A stretch of 64,000 bases of DNA from Chlorophyllum brunneum (taxonomy: Eukaryota > Basidiomycota > Agaricomycetes > Agaricales > Agaricaceae). A program made the translations under genes and the position numbers. Positions 1 to 10,928 of this stretch are shown here, in pieces (the first letter of the stretch is position 1; each line of letters opens with the position of its first letter). The notes below the pieces were generated by a model. That model had not been told where the DNA came from. It saw nothing but the letters and a program-made list of their open reading frames with translations, and ran no database searches. The stretch lies in NCBI GenBank assembly GCA_963576785.1, contig OY756139.1, forward strand, positions 3,906,001 to 3,970,000, in the 5' to 3' direction.

Positions 1-2376
1 GGCTCCTTGATCCTCCTTGTCCTCTTCCCTATGGGTGTGCTCGGACGGCGGCGCGGAGTCGACTTCAGGAGCTTTCCGCTTCGTGCCCTGGCTGGATCGC
101 GACGAACGATGTTGCACTACGGCGAGATTCACTCTCGGATGGTGATAAGAAAGTGGTACTGGGTCCAGACTTGATGGACCTATGCTTGCTCGCTTTCTCC
201 TTGTCCATAAAATCCGCATCTTTATTTTCGATAACAAAATTGAGGATCAGACGTTGAAGGAGTTCATGAACGTATTCCGATTTTTGCCGATTGGAGTTTT
301 GAGCCCAGTGGTAGTCCGGGGTGATCCCATCTGCCATTTCTCTGAACAGTTCCCTAAGGGCTCCATATCCGGAATGTAAAACTTTGTCGCGAGATGAAAA
401 CGCAGTGAGAAGCGACCCCCGCGAATCCTGCGTTGGCAAACCCTGTCGAGGTCCATCATAGTTGGGAAGTAATAACTCCCAGTATGCACGTATGATAGGC
501 TCTTTTGGCACACCCTCTGGCGCAGCTTGGATACCCCAGCAGAAACAAGTCCAGAGGGCAGATTCTGCGTCGTGACGGAGTTCATGTCGCCACGTAGTTG
601 TAGCGGGAGGAGCATTCTTCCGCGCAGACTCATCTTCATACGGGCCATCAAACTCCTTCATACGTTGCGGGTGAATTGAACAGTAGGCATCACGGATGCC
701 ATCAGTGAGCTTTGGCAAGGGGGTAAAAGGTAATCTAGAAGGCGGTAATGGTTCTCCCGCCTGAACAGCCCGGGCAATGAACATCGGTGTACCCTACTTA
801 CATTTTAGCGCGACATTATGATAAAGTAAGATGAGGCCTACCGTACGCCCGTCCTCGGAAGGCTGAGGATGGTCGAGCATTTTACTATAACCAAAGTCGA
901 TAAGAAGGATCGAAGTTTTGTGTTTCGGTTCGCTACGCGCAGCTGAAGTCAACTGCATATCATAAAATATGTTATGACATACTCATTATCGAGCAAATAC
1001 TCAATGAACACGGGAGACGCCGTTGCGGAGGTCTGTATCCCGTTTCCCGGAAATTCAGGACGGATCACGACGTTCCATGGGCTAATGTCACGGTGAAGAA
1101 TGTTGAGATCATTGTAGAGACCCCGAGTGACTATAGAAAACGTGAGGATAGGTATCAATCCATAACTAAACCCTTACCCTCTAAAAGATCATACATCGCA
1201 TAAAGAAGCTTTCGCGGAGTATCCAAACCCATAAATTCGGTACCGTAATCTTGTTGGGGAATACGGGTCTTGACGCGATTGCCGCAGAGCGTCCCTTGAA
1301 CCTCAGAACAGAACAGGGCTCTGACAACGCCAGGATATGGTCCACCCGAGTGTATCTTTGCGAGTATTTCCCCCTCGGTCAATCGACGCGCAAGCCTGAC
1401 GTACTGGTCTTTAATTACGAGCTCAACCACGACCGTGCCAGGAGGACTGTACACAAAGATATTGGACCGACGACCAAAGGGATCACACGAGTAATGAAGA
1501 CGACACGCCCGGTATTGCATTCCGGCCACATCTACATCGAAGGCAATGTGTTCCGCGGGGCCTTTGTTGCTCAGTGTCCTCGATAAGGTTTTATCACGAT
1601 TGGCGCCTTGGCCATCGTTAAGGTACTTTACAACAGCGGTTAGCAGTGGGACATAATCCTCCTGCTTCGAAAGCTCGAGTTTCCTGATCTCGTACGCATT
1701 GCATACGAGGAAAACGAGGTCATTAGCATTGACGAGAAGGCCAAGTGCTGAAATGAGGTCCGGTCGAGCCTCGAGGAGATATGCGGCGTAGGTAATAGCT
1801 TGGTCAATGCGCTGCTGGCGGGTGCGGCCAGCAGAGCGGTATTCGATCGCCATTTCAACGGAGCCCCAATGATACTTCCCATTAGCTTCAACTAGAGGGA
1901 ACTCTTTGTGGCAAGCTACGATATCTGGCCTGGAGAGCGTGGTGGTGGGGTGGTCAGCTAAGGAATTGTTACCACGGGCATGGAACTCGATATCTACAGC
2001 ACAGTAAGAATAAATTCACCTTTCACATCGGTCAACAGAGATGTGACGTACCTTTCACCTCGAACTCGTCCAAGATACCGTTCACGACACTCATAAACGC
2101 CGTCACTGATCCAAACGTTGCAGGCGTCTTTGTTGTCTGCTCTTCGTCTTTCTTCTCCCTCCTTGGTTTTTGGCCTTCTGGTTGCCCGTCCGTTTCCCCT
2201 TGCTCGTGCAAAGACGTTGGCGGCTCACTTCCAATAAGCTGATAGAATGCATCGAGCGCGATACTGCGAATGGGAGGTAGATTAGCAGCAACCGTTTCGC
2301 GATCGTGCCAGGGATACATTGCCGCAAGTGTGTCAACAGGTGAGCTTTCAGCGGGTGCAGTAGCGCTTGTAGACAT
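1..2376 (-). pseudogene. FunK1-type fungal protein kinase, left-arm copy (partial, frameshifted)
   Basis: This is the left-arm copy of the kinase at 20840-23399. The start is taken at the ATG complementary to 2376, which begins MSTSATAP. Exons mirror the right copy, with introns at about 1994-2051, 1131-1177 and 794-841 (all GT-AG). It keeps the beta3-like lysine segment VIKDQY, the catalytic loop HRDISPWN, LLIDFGYSK (the DFG motif) and GTPMFIARAV before the FunK1 tail with HELRHDAES. A 2-bp deletion near 110, relative to the right copy, changes frame after about SESRRSAT. The basic and acidic tail of the right copy is therefore lost and a stop follows at about 65. FunK1 kinases are expanded in mushroom fungi and their role is mostly unknown. 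The last ~800 bp differ strongly from the right arm, so this end may be the original paralogue and the inner part a recent copy or conversion tract. Confidence 0.75.
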
Positions 2377-2773
2377 CGTGGCCACAGGAGACAACAGCAA
2401 TTCAGTGCAGAACATATACTGGCACTGCACGTGACGGACTAGCATCACATGATCGATGTTACTATACACAGCCTGAAAAATACACACTGCTCTCTGCCAC
2501 CACGATCATAATCAACAAAAGATTAAAGAGACAATTAAAAATGAAATTTATTGCAGCCGGTATTTCAACAAAAATGAACAATTGGACTAGCAAACAACCG
2601 TATGTAAGGAAAATGTAAGACCAGAGCACCAGCACCTAAACACTGTATTCGAGAACCATGATACAGACGTCGGCCTCGTGCAGGTACCCCTACTCCTCAT
2701 TGATCTCCTTACACAATATTACAGAAGCAACCCGTGCCACAGTTCTCCCCCCCTCCCACCTGCCATAGGCCAA
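2377..2773. other. Intergenic, between FunK1 copies (left arm)
   Basis: Mirror of 20443-20839. It holds the upstream region of the fuller kinase and the 3' flank of the decayed kinase, including an AATAAA-type signal near 2550 on the minus strand. An open frame continues upstream of the chosen start (to 2487) but has low-complexity content and no recognisable domain. I see no other gene. Confidence 0.5.
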
Positions 2774-4260
2774 CTAATACAGTAGCGCATTACAGCGAGA
2801 TACAGGTGCAAAACAAAGAGGGGATGCAGGTTCGATTGCCCTATCCTCGCTTGCTTTCTCCTTGTCCATGAAATCCACATCTTTATTCTCCATAACAAAA
2901 TTGAGGATCAGACATTGAAGTAGTTCATGAATGTATTCCGGTTTTTGCTGATTGATGTTCTGTGCCCAGTGGTAATCCGTGATTATTGCCTCTGCCATCT
3001 CTCTGAACAGTTCCCCGAGGGCTCCATACCCTGAATGTAAAACTTTGTCGTGAGATGAAAACATAGTGAGAAGCAACTCCCACCTATCCTGCATTGACAA
3101 TCTCTGTCGAGATCTATCATAACTGGGAAGTAAGGACTCCCAGTCTGCACGTATAATATGCTCTTCTGGCACACCCTCTGGTGCAGCTTGGATACCCCAG
3201 CAGAAGTAAGTCCAGATGGCAGATTCTGCATCATGACAGAATTCATGTCGCCACGTAGTTATAGTGGGAGGAGCTTTCTTCTGCACAAACACATCCTCAT
3301 ATGGGCCATCAAACTCCTTCATATGTTGCGGGTGAATTGAACAATACACATCACAGATGTCATCAGCAAGTTCTGGTAATGCAATGAAAGCTACATTGGG
3401 AGGCAGTAGTGGTTTCCCCGCCTGAACAGCATGGGCGATGAAGATTGGTGTACCCTATTGATATCTTAGCCTCAAACACCTATGACATCAGATGGAACTT
3501 ACAACAAATTCACTTCCAGGAGGATCAGAAGAACCAGGGAGTTTGCTACAACCAGAGTCAATAAGGAGGACAGAAGACCTGTGTTTGGGTTTCCTACATC
3601 CAACCATAAGCAATCATGACTTGTGAAATGAGTTGTAACATACTGAGTGTCAAGCAAATGCTCAATAAAGACAGAGGCTGTTGATGAGGGCATCTCACTG
3701 TGATCCTCCAGCAATTCAGGTTGGATTAGTATGTTCCATGGATTAATATCACAGTGAAGGATTTGGTGATCAATGTATAGAGCTTGAGTGACTGTGGAAA
3801 CTGTGAGGAACTACAGGGATTGATCCAAGAACAGAACAGTGCACTCTCCAAAAGATCATATGTCACATGAAGAACCTTTCAGGGAGTATCCAAAGCCATG
3901 AAATTGGCTCTATAATCTTATAGGCAGACACTGAGCTTGATACGCTTATTGCCTTTGACTTTGCCAGGGAAAGCTGCCCTCACCATGCCAAGATGATAAG
4001 GCTTAGCTGAATGTGTCGTGTCAAGGATTTGCTTTTTGCTGGACGGACACATAGCCCTGGCGTACTGGTCTTTGATTTTGAGCTGACGCACGACATTCCC
4101 TTTGGGTTTGTAGAAAAAGAACATTAGATCAGCAACCAAAAGGATTGCTTGATCATGAGTAATGAATATAGCACACTGAACATGGCTTCTGGATATTCCT
4201 TTCTGGGGATAGTCAGATTTGGGCCTGATTGCTTGAGCATGTTCTTGCCCCAGCAATTAC
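2774..4260 (-). pseudogene. Decayed FunK1 kinase copy a (left arm)
   Basis: Mirror of 18956-20442. It retains KIKDQYARAM (beta3-like), a degenerate catalytic loop and a C-terminal lobe with GPYEDVFVQ, TTWRHEF, CHDAES and CWGIQAAPEG. In the catalytic loop the invariant arginine of HRD is replaced, giving HCDINPWN. Several in-frame stops interrupt it, for example before KVLHVTYDLLE. The N-terminal third of a normal FunK1 protein is missing. Compared with the neighbouring FunK1, many arginines have become His, Cys, Gln or stop, the pattern expected from CpG loss. It is almost certainly non-functional as a kinase. Confidence 0.85.
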
Positions 4261-4464
4261 TAAGATATGGGCAAGAAGTCACAGAAGTATTTCTATGATT
4301 CAATTAATATTTGTACATGCGCCTCACTCTTTTAAGCTCCGTCTGTAGTAATTACTTGGGTATATGGTATTGTAGGATACAAAAACAATGCTAATGTCCT
4401 TGGGTCATCATCCCACTATCCAACCTAAATCCTGTCCAAAGATTCCAACAATCTACCTCATCCT

Positions 4465-5887
4465 TTACAGCAGCTCTATCAAAGTCAGGAATTGGAACAG
4501 ATTATTTGGGTCTATGGCTCCCTTCAATTGTTGAAGATGCTGATAGTGCTGACCAAAGTACAAATTTTGCCCTAGTGCCAAAGTTAGTCTACAATGCTTT
4601 TTTCCACATGGTGTGACTTACAGTTATTCAATCTAGTGTCAAGGTAGTTCAGGTAGGTGCTATCCAGGGGATCAATAAGAAGATACTTAACTGGAGCATC
4701 AGTTGCTCACCTATAACTCCAGCCGGTTGGGTTATTGTTCCTGATACTGTCAACCATCCCTAATAGGATACAGTTGGCTCCTTTTGTCTCAACAATGCAT
4801 AACAGGCCTGACTCACCATTGAGGAGAGAAAATCTGGATTGTGGGAACAAATCACCAGTGTTATCCATATAAGCATAAAACTGGATCAAGAACAGTGCAT
4901 TCCTATTCCAAAATGACGTGTCATCTTGGGGCACAGCATTAACCACCGATCCAGGTCCTCCGAGCTCTTCAACTTCAACAAACCAGTCCTATACATGGAA
5001 GTCAGTTATTATTCCTAAAGGTCAAGTTGTATTTACGTACTGCTTGAGACAAGAAGCCCTGATTTGCTAGATATGCCATAAAAGCTTGTTGACTCCCTTG
5101 CATCATCAGCTGGCTCTCCGGTGTCATTATCGACTTGACATAAAATATGTCAGATCTGTCGGGGACACCAGTCGTGTTAAGCCTGCCATTGTTTCCACCA
5201 AAGTATGCGACACTGTCAATATAACTTCCAGGCTTTACAGTCTGACTCTGTGGTTTCTGACCAATTTTCTGCAGGAGCGGATTGATGGCATTGTTAAATT
5301 GATTCGCGGAATTGTACCAGCCACCTTGGAGGGTGATACTGACATGACCTTTTCTGCTACCTTTGAATAGAACCAATTCCAAACCAAACTCAACTGGAAC
5401 CTGGCCAAGCAAGAATTCTTGGTATGCGTTAAGGAGGGAGGAAGCTGCTGCTGCAGTCAAATCCCAATTGTATTTGAACACAGTGACAGATGAAGGTACG
5501 GAATATGTTTTGAATGTGATTGAGGTGGTGATTCCAAATAAAGGACCCACACCCTACAGTTTCTCTCAGCTGAGTCTTATCAGAGAATGTGGATTCTAAT
5601 ACTCACCCAAAACAGTTCTGAATTCTGATCCCTCAAAGCCGTAGCAATTGTTCCGTTGGCAAGTACAACATTCATTGATTCAATTGCATCCAACAACATA
5701 CCCCACAACCTTGACAAGAATGCAAATCCCCCAAAGGCTGAATGCCTACTGATACCAATGTATGGACACATTCTATGCCCAAAGCCTCGCCCATAGGAAT
5801 TGAGTGCCAGAGCAATATCACCAAGTTGATTCCCAGATTCAACGAGGGCCTCGAGATGAATTGGAGGGTTCAGTTTAGGGAACTTAT
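4465..5887 (-). pseudogene. FAD-linked oxidase (BBE-like), truncated, left arm
   Basis: Mirror of 17329-18751, where the evidence is given in full. The 5' end is cut at the arm boundary (5887), and beyond it the sequence turns into an AT-rich stretch unrelated to the right flank. The gene keeps the C-terminal part of the FAD-binding domain (SYGRGFGHRMCPYIG, FLSRLWGMLLD, NVVLANGTI) and the substrate domain. The 3' exon contains stops. One of the few arm differences lies here, at about 4951. Confidence 0.8.
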
Positions 5888-6053
5888 CATTTTTATTTTT
5901 ATTTTTAATCATCAATTTATATAGCAGTGCTCGATCGCAGTCCGCATGTACATACATACAAAGGTAGAATGTACAGAATGTTTGGAGCAAGGAAAGTAAA
6001 CTATTTGTAAACTAACCCCATGAGACTTGATGCCATCTAGCACATACACTAGA
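5888..6053. other. Unassigned stretch at left duplication boundary
   Basis: It begins with an AT-rich TTTTTATTTTT run directly at the end of the inverted arm and then about 150 bp of unassigned sequence up to the Ty3-B LTR. It does not match the NACHT fragment that abuts the right arm, so the two arms have unrelated inner flanks. I see no gene. Confidence 0.6.
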
Positions 6054-7190
6054 TGTTATGGATTCGGCTACTAAGGGCAATCAAAGAGGATGCAACCTCT
6101 AGGGTATGGCCTTAATACCTATCTCAGCCAAGTAACCAGATAAGCAAACATTATCAAACTGTCGTTACTCAACCAAGAAATGGGAATCCCATTTATCTTG
6201 TAGCTCTGAGTGATGAGGGCAAGTAGAGAATAAGCAGTTTAGCAATCTTCTATTGATTGACAGCAACTGTCAACAGAAACTCTTCTTGGGCAATCAAGAA
6301 GGCTATCCCTATAGAAGATCAAAGCTTAAGCTTTGACTTCCTAATACAGTTGGCTATTTATACTAACTACTTCTTTTCTATAAATACTACGGAGTATAGA
6401 TAACGAGACTGAAACATGTTTCACAATGTGAAACTGATAGATATGAAACTTCAAGGTGAAACACTACTAAAGATAAAGATGAAACTGATAAAGATGAAAC
6501 AGCTAAGCATAGAATGAAGTGAAACTGATGACAGTGAAACAGATGAGTGCTTACTCATCCTCAGAGATCTCAGATGACAATGATGGAGATTCATCGGAAC
6601 AGCTACAGTCACAAGACACATAGGACAAAGTGGTAGAAGACAATGATGACGATGGTGGTAATGGAAGAACTGCATCCATAGGATGGTTGAAGTCGGATGA
6701 TAGGGATGATGTAGATATGATTGGTTCTTTGGAGAGATAGGACTCAGGTGACTTGACAAAGGCTTGAGTAGATTGCAATAGTGGATGAGGAGAATTGTCA
6801 CTGTCGCTACTGGGTACAGTGGGTTCATCATCTGGTGATAAGTCTTTGGGTTGCATTTCTATGCAATAGATTCCATCAGCAATTTGTTGGTGAATGAGCG
6901 CTTCGAGTGCTGGACCATGAGTGTACATGTAGGGGTGGATGTACTGCATAGTTTCTTCAGTGGTTGGTTGTGCTTTCCAATTGTTGTTCCAGGCACCGTA
7001 GAGGTTGTTCTCGATGGTGCATAAGTAGAGTCCATTGGTGTTGCATACATGTAAGTATGGTGCATATTTCCAGGCTAGTCGGAGTAGAGAGTTGATAACA
7101 GCGTTGTTGGATCATGGTGGCAGGACAAGTGGCATTGCTTCTGGAAACTTGTCATAACCTCTGACATAGGTTTGAGGTTCAGACATAACA
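6054..7190 (-). repeat. Ty3-B LTR, copy 1 (solo)
   Basis: This 1137 bp LTR starts TGTTATG and ends CATAACA when read on the minus strand. Length and content match the copies at 9224-10360 and 45367-46503. In order it has a U3 reading frame, nine TGAAAC motifs (6410-6545), tandem TATA-like boxes near 6360-6390 and the 18-bp palindrome TCAAAGCTTAAGCTTTGA. No internal region is attached and no matching 5-bp target duplication is visible, so one flank has probably been rearranged. Its outer flank at 7191 is the third reading frame of a Ty3-A element. Confidence 0.9.
6551..7186 (-). pseudogene. U3-encoded reading frame of Ty3-B LTR, copy 1
   Basis: The frame has 211 codons, starting at the ATG inside the LTR terminus TGTTATG (7186) and ending in TAA at 6551-6553 after SSEISEDE. 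There is one internal TGA, after the PLVLPP segment. The first half (YVRGYDKFPEA, LAWKYAPYLHVCNTNGLYLC, MQYIHPYMYTHGP) looks like a folded aromatic-rich domain. The second half is Ser/Asp/Pro-rich and acidic. I recognise no family. The same 636-nt frame is present in the two other LTR copies, each with TGA at different places. At those codons the copies disagree as TGA versus CAA, which points to an ancestral CGA. Confidence 0.7.
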
Positions 7191-7536
7191 CAACTACCCA
7201 ACATGGATCCACCATCCAAACCAACAATATTTAATCCACCACCATCTTATCTCACACTCAAGGATGGAGGACAATTTGAAGAAAACTACTGGGAGAAGAT
7301 AGTTCACAACCTTGTTGCCACCAAGACTAACAACACCACTACATTCTGAGAATGCACTGTAGCCCTCTTTAGGGGAGGACAAGACCACACCCCCTTCTGG
7401 ATCAGATGTCGACACAAGTTAGGAACTCTAATGATCAGCCCTACTAAACATCAACTTGTCAACACCTTACACAAAGAACAAGATGACAAGTAGACCATGA
7501 CACTTCATGGGGTCATGAATGTAAAAAGGGAGGTAT
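7191..7536 (+). pseudogene. Remnant of Ty3-A third reading frame
   Basis: Read on the plus strand it gives DPPSKPTIF, TLKDGG, ENYWEKIVHNLV and TPFWIRCRHKLGTL. These match the C-terminal half of the accessory frame that follows pol in Ty3-A elements (compare 58038-58874 and 40297-41025). It ends just before a polypurine tract (AAAAAGGGAGG) and the LTR at 7537. It is broken by stops and cut at 7190 by the Ty3-B LTR. Confidence 0.75.
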
Positions 7537-7841
7537 TGTTATGAACTATAGATAGACAGTACATTCCTATCATATGCCTGTCATACTCATCATTCCTATG
7601 TATCTGTTTTATTCCTTGTTTCATCCCTGATGGCTGTACTCTTACTGACTCATTCTACTCATCCCCTATGACTCCCTTACTCTGTTCCTTTATTATTAGC
7701 ACTCACCACTAGTATATAAAGTGTAGTAATACTTGATGTATTCCTTACACTTTACCAATCATATCATCCCTTTCTCTTTTCTCTACTTTCTTGTCTTTAT
7801 CCAAAGACTTGCAACCTAAGTCCTAGACTAAGGTTGTAACA
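7537..7841 (+). repeat. Ty3-A 3' LTR (fragment of an element)
   Basis: This 305 bp LTR starts TGTTATGAAC and ends GGTTGTAACA, preceded by the polypurine tract. It contains TATATAAAG followed by ACACTTTACCAA, as in the full-length Ty3-A elements. Only the 3' end of the element survives here. The termini have lost their CpGs (ACGAAC to ATGAAC, TCGTAACA to TTGTAACA). Confidence 0.9.
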
Positions 7842-8102
7842 GTGACTATCTGGTATGTATTTTGGTCATCAGGTATCAATTGAAATGACCTTTGCTAATT
7901 AATGGATAGTTTTGATGAATATTACAGGGCCCTGTCAGAATAAAACCTCAGCAGGCTGGACTGAGTTTGTTGTAATCTCATGGAAATCACCAATTTTGAA
8001 CAATATCCTAGTGGCTAGAAAGCACTTCCTGAGGATGTAATCTGTTGTGCTGAAGTGAATGCACATTAGATAATGTGTTATCCAAGAGACAGATCTATTA
8101 TA
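7842..8102. other. Unassigned stretch
   Basis: This is the 3' flank of the MAPR-like gene (which lies on the minus strand) up to the Ty3-A LTR. I see no coding signal, repeat or clear terminator. Confidence 0.5.
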
Positions 8103-8713
8103 CTATGTGTTAAATTTTGGACCAGTCACACATCCCACAATGTTGTAGTGTTTACTGCAAACAAGAATAATTAAAAAAACCAGGTAAAGATGACAAAATG
8201 AAGATGTACATAAAAAACAAATGCCAATCATCCAAAACCTTCCATTGCTTCTTGCTTAACATGCTATAATCTGCAACTGTATCCTCTGGTTTCAAACTAC
8301 ACATGCCAAATCCACACAAACCATCCTTTCCTGCAAAGATGTTATACAACTTTCCCTTCCCATATGCATCTATTTTATGAGTGACATCAAAAATGTCTCC
8401 TGTGTGAGGACAAAAGTACATTCAGCAGCACATTATTCAGGTTTAAGAGGATATGCTCACCCTTTATCATAACATAGATTAGTTTGAGTGTGTCACTTCT
8501 GTTGAACTGTTTAAGTTTCTCTGCAGTGAGTAAGTCATCTTTGGGAGTGGCAAGATCATCCCTTGGTGGCTGCATTACAGATTTTGCAGGTTTTGTTGAG
8601 CCCCCTCTGGGTACTGAAGATATCCATATATGTAGATAGTAACAATGAGCCAAGAAGATAGCAGTGATTGCAAGTACATCAAGAACATGCCTCAGTATTT
8701 TCCATTTGATATC
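8103..8713 (-). CDS. MAPR family heme-binding protein (PGRMC/Dap1-like), 5' exon not found
   Basis: Three exons can be joined: 8713-8461, 8399-8210 and 8154-8103, with GT-AG introns of 61 and 55 nt and a TAG stop. The product has one N-terminal membrane segment (VLDVLAITAIFLAHCYYLHIW), then the cytochrome-b5-like fold of membrane-associated progesterone receptor proteins. Signatures are FNRSDTLKLIYVMIKG, DIFDVTHKIDAYGKGK, YNIFAGKDG, SLKPEDTVADYS, LDDWHLFF and, across the last intron, HYNIVG. Known members bind heme through a tyrosine and assist sterol-synthesis P450s at the ER. The tyrosines of YGKGKLY are present. No stop interrupts the exons, but usual arginines are changed (KRYNIVG to KHYNIVG, GSRG to GLCG). 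The first exon is missing because the frame closes upstream of an acceptor at 8714. It may be a recently decayed duplicate. Confidence 0.7.
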
Positions 8714-9046
8714 CTGCCATAATAGACCTTGTTACCACCACATTCATTTGGAAAGCAACTCATTTCAAGAAGGTTCACTTCAAGGTTTTCCTATAGGCTC
8801 ATATGTATCAAAGTGAGGTGAAATTCCTTTTTATGCTTGCAATCTCACAAAGCATCTCTTCTCTGCTTGAGCCCCAAGACATGAATACTAGTACAAAATC
8901 AGGAGATCTAAAACCATAATGAATATCTCTCTTCAAGCTTTCAATCTTCATCTGGAAATATTGAGGACTTGGATGATCAAGTTGGAGATCCAGGAGATGT
9001 GGAGGACTCAGATGATCTAGTCTAAGATCCAGAAGATGGTGGTGTA
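8714..9046. other. Unassigned stretch between MAPR-like gene and LTR
   Basis: About 330 bp. An acidic plus-strand stretch (EDLDDQVGDPGDVEDSDD) lies immediately before the LTR and may be the last codons of an element protein. The rest is unassigned. The first exon of the MAPR-like gene is not visible here. Confidence 0.4.
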
Positions 9047-9223
9047 TGTTATGAACTATCTTTAGTTGATTACATTCCAATCTTATGCCCAATACATTAT
9101 GTACAGTCTACTTCACTATATCTTTGTTTCTGCCTCCTGTTTCATCTCTAGATGCTGTACTCTCTATGACTTGTACCTATAACTCCTTTACTTTGCTCCC
9201 TTATTCTTAGTACTCACTACTAG

Positions 9224-10360
9224 TATTATGACTGAACCTCAAACCTATGTCAGAGGTTACAACAAGTTCCCAGAAGCAATATCACTTGTCCCACCACCAC
9301 AATCCAATGACACTGTCATTGACTCTCTACTTCAACTAGCTTGGAAATATGCACCATACTTACATGTATGCAATACTGATGGACTCTACTTATGCACCAT
9401 CAAGAACAACCTCTACAGTGCTTGGAATAACAGTTGGAAAGCATGACCTACTACCAAAGAAACTATGCAGTACATCCACCCCTACATGTACACTTGTGGT
9501 CTAGCACTTGAAGCACTTATTCACCAACAAGTCACCGATGGAATCTATTGTATAAAGATGTGACCTAGGGACTTATCACCAGACAACAAACCTGCTGTAC
9601 CCAGTAGTGACAGCAACAACTCTCCTTATCCACTATTATGATCTACTCAAGCCTTTGTCAAGTTGTCTGAGTCTTACCTCTCCGAAGAACCAATCGCATC
9701 AATGTTATCCTTATCATCCAACTCTGATCATCCTATGGATGCAGTTCTTCCATCACCACTGTCATCATCATCACCCTCTACCACCTCATCCTATACATCT
9801 TGTGACTGCAGTTGTTCCAATGAATCTTTATCATTGTCATCCAAGATCTCTGAGAATGAGTAAGCACTCATCTATTTCACCTTCATCAGTTTCACTTTGC
9901 TCTATATTTAGTCATTTCACCTTTTATCAGTTTCATGTCTATCTTTAGTAGTGTTTTGTCTTGAGTTTCATATCTATCAGTTTCACATTGTGAAACTTGT
10001 TTCAGTCTCATTATCTATACTCCATAGTATTTATAGAAAAGAAGTAGTTAGTATAAATAGCTGACTGTATTAGGAAGTCAAAGCTTAAGCTTTGATCTTC
10101 TATAGGGATAGCCTTCTTGATTGCCCAAGAAGAGTTTCTGTTGACAGTTGCTGTCAATCAATAGAAGATTGCTAAACTGCTTATTCTCTACTTGCCCTCA
10201 TCACTCAGAGCTACAAGATAAATGGGATTCCCATTTCTTGGTTGAGTAACAACAGTTTGATAACATTTGCTTATCTGGTTACTTGGCTGAGATAGGTATT
10301 AAGGCCATACCCTAGAGGTCACATCCTCTTTGATTGTCCTTAGTAGCCAAATCCATAACA
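9224..10360 (+). repeat. Ty3-B LTR, copy 2 (solo, with target-site duplication)
   Basis: It runs from TATTATG (TG mutated to TA) to CATAACA, 1137 bp. It is flanked by ACTAG at 9219-9223 and 10361-10365, so this is a true solo LTR left by recombination between the two LTRs of one insertion. It contains the U3 frame, the TGAAAC-type array (six of nine motifs intact), the TATA boxes and the 18-bp palindrome. Confidence 0.93.
9228..9863 (+). pseudogene. U3-encoded reading frame of Ty3-B LTR, copy 2
   Basis: This is the same 211-codon frame, with ATG in the LTR terminus and TAA after KISENE. Two internal TGA codons follow NSWKA and CIKM. The codon that is TGA in copies 1 and 3 (after the PPP run) is CAA here. 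The frame length is conserved exactly despite decay. Function unknown. Confidence 0.65.
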
Positions 10361-10461
10361 ACTAGTATATAAAGTGTAGCAATACTTGATATATTCCCTA
10401 CACTTTACCAATTGTATCATCCCTTCCTCTTTGATCTACTTTCTTGTCTTTATCCAAATAC

Positions 10462-10900
10462 TGTTTTCCAGCACAGTAATACACAGTGACAAACAATCTG
10501 ACTTACTGATAATGTAGTTAGTAGACAGTAAAGTTACTAAGAAAGTTGCTATGAGTCAAGTAGAGCAAGATAGAATAATTGAGTAGATTGTCTAAGGAAA
10601 CATAAGGAAATACATGCTGCTTTATATACTAAGTGTCTGGGTAGCAAACCCTAAGACCTACAAGTAATAACTATGCATAATGAGTCAGTAATGACTACAG
10701 AGTCCCTTGAAACACTGCAATATCATCAGTGGTATCCAGTAGTATAATTGGAGTGACAGCGATCAGTCAGCTCATGAAATACATGAGGAAAGAGTGCATA
10801 ATGTGAGTCAGAGGGCACAGCCTTGATGACAAATATTATATGAATAATACTAAAGAGCTAGTCACATAGAATGCAGCTATAGTAAGTGCAAATGACAATA
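10462..10900 (-). repeat. copia-1 3' LTR
   Basis: 439 bp, ending TGTTTTCC in plus orientation and starting from GACAATA (degenerate from GACAACA). It carries a CTTTATATA promoter-like box. It is preceded, in element orientation, by a purine tract AGGAGGAG. Confidence 0.85.
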
Positions 10901-10928
10901 CTCCTCCTAGCTCAAAGTGCAATATAAA

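Larger units (their letters stand above)
1..5887 (-). repeat. Left arm of large inverted duplication
   Basis: This arm is the reverse complement of 17329-23217. Paired coordinates sum to 23216 over most of its length and to 23218 near the left window edge, because of a 2-bp gap near position 110. From about 806 to 5887 I found only isolated differences, for example near 1000, 4950 and 5555, and several predicted peptides are identical between arms. From about 805 to 1 the arms diverge clearly, with about 31 of 222 residues differing in the kinase C-terminal part. Identity stops abruptly at 5887. The left arm probably continues beyond the window. Confidence 0.95.
9047..10461 (+). repeat. Ty3-A-type LTR split by a Ty3-B LTR and cut by copia-1
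   Basis: The first half (9047-9223) starts TGTTATGAAC and runs to CACTACTAG. The second half (10361-10461) resumes with ACTAGTATATAAAG, the TATA box, and ACACTTTACCAA, and stops at TTTATCCAAA, where copia-1 begins. The interruption is exactly the 1137 bp Ty3-B LTR with the 5-bp duplication ACTAG. The last ~35 bp of the LTR are missing. Confidence 0.85.

Noticed and set aside
6451..6831. Alternative frame in the Ty3-B LTR giving a His/Pro/Tyr-rich peptide
   Set aside because: It overlaps the 211-codon frame in another phase, varies more between copies and has simple-repeat composition (CATCAT/CACCAC runs).
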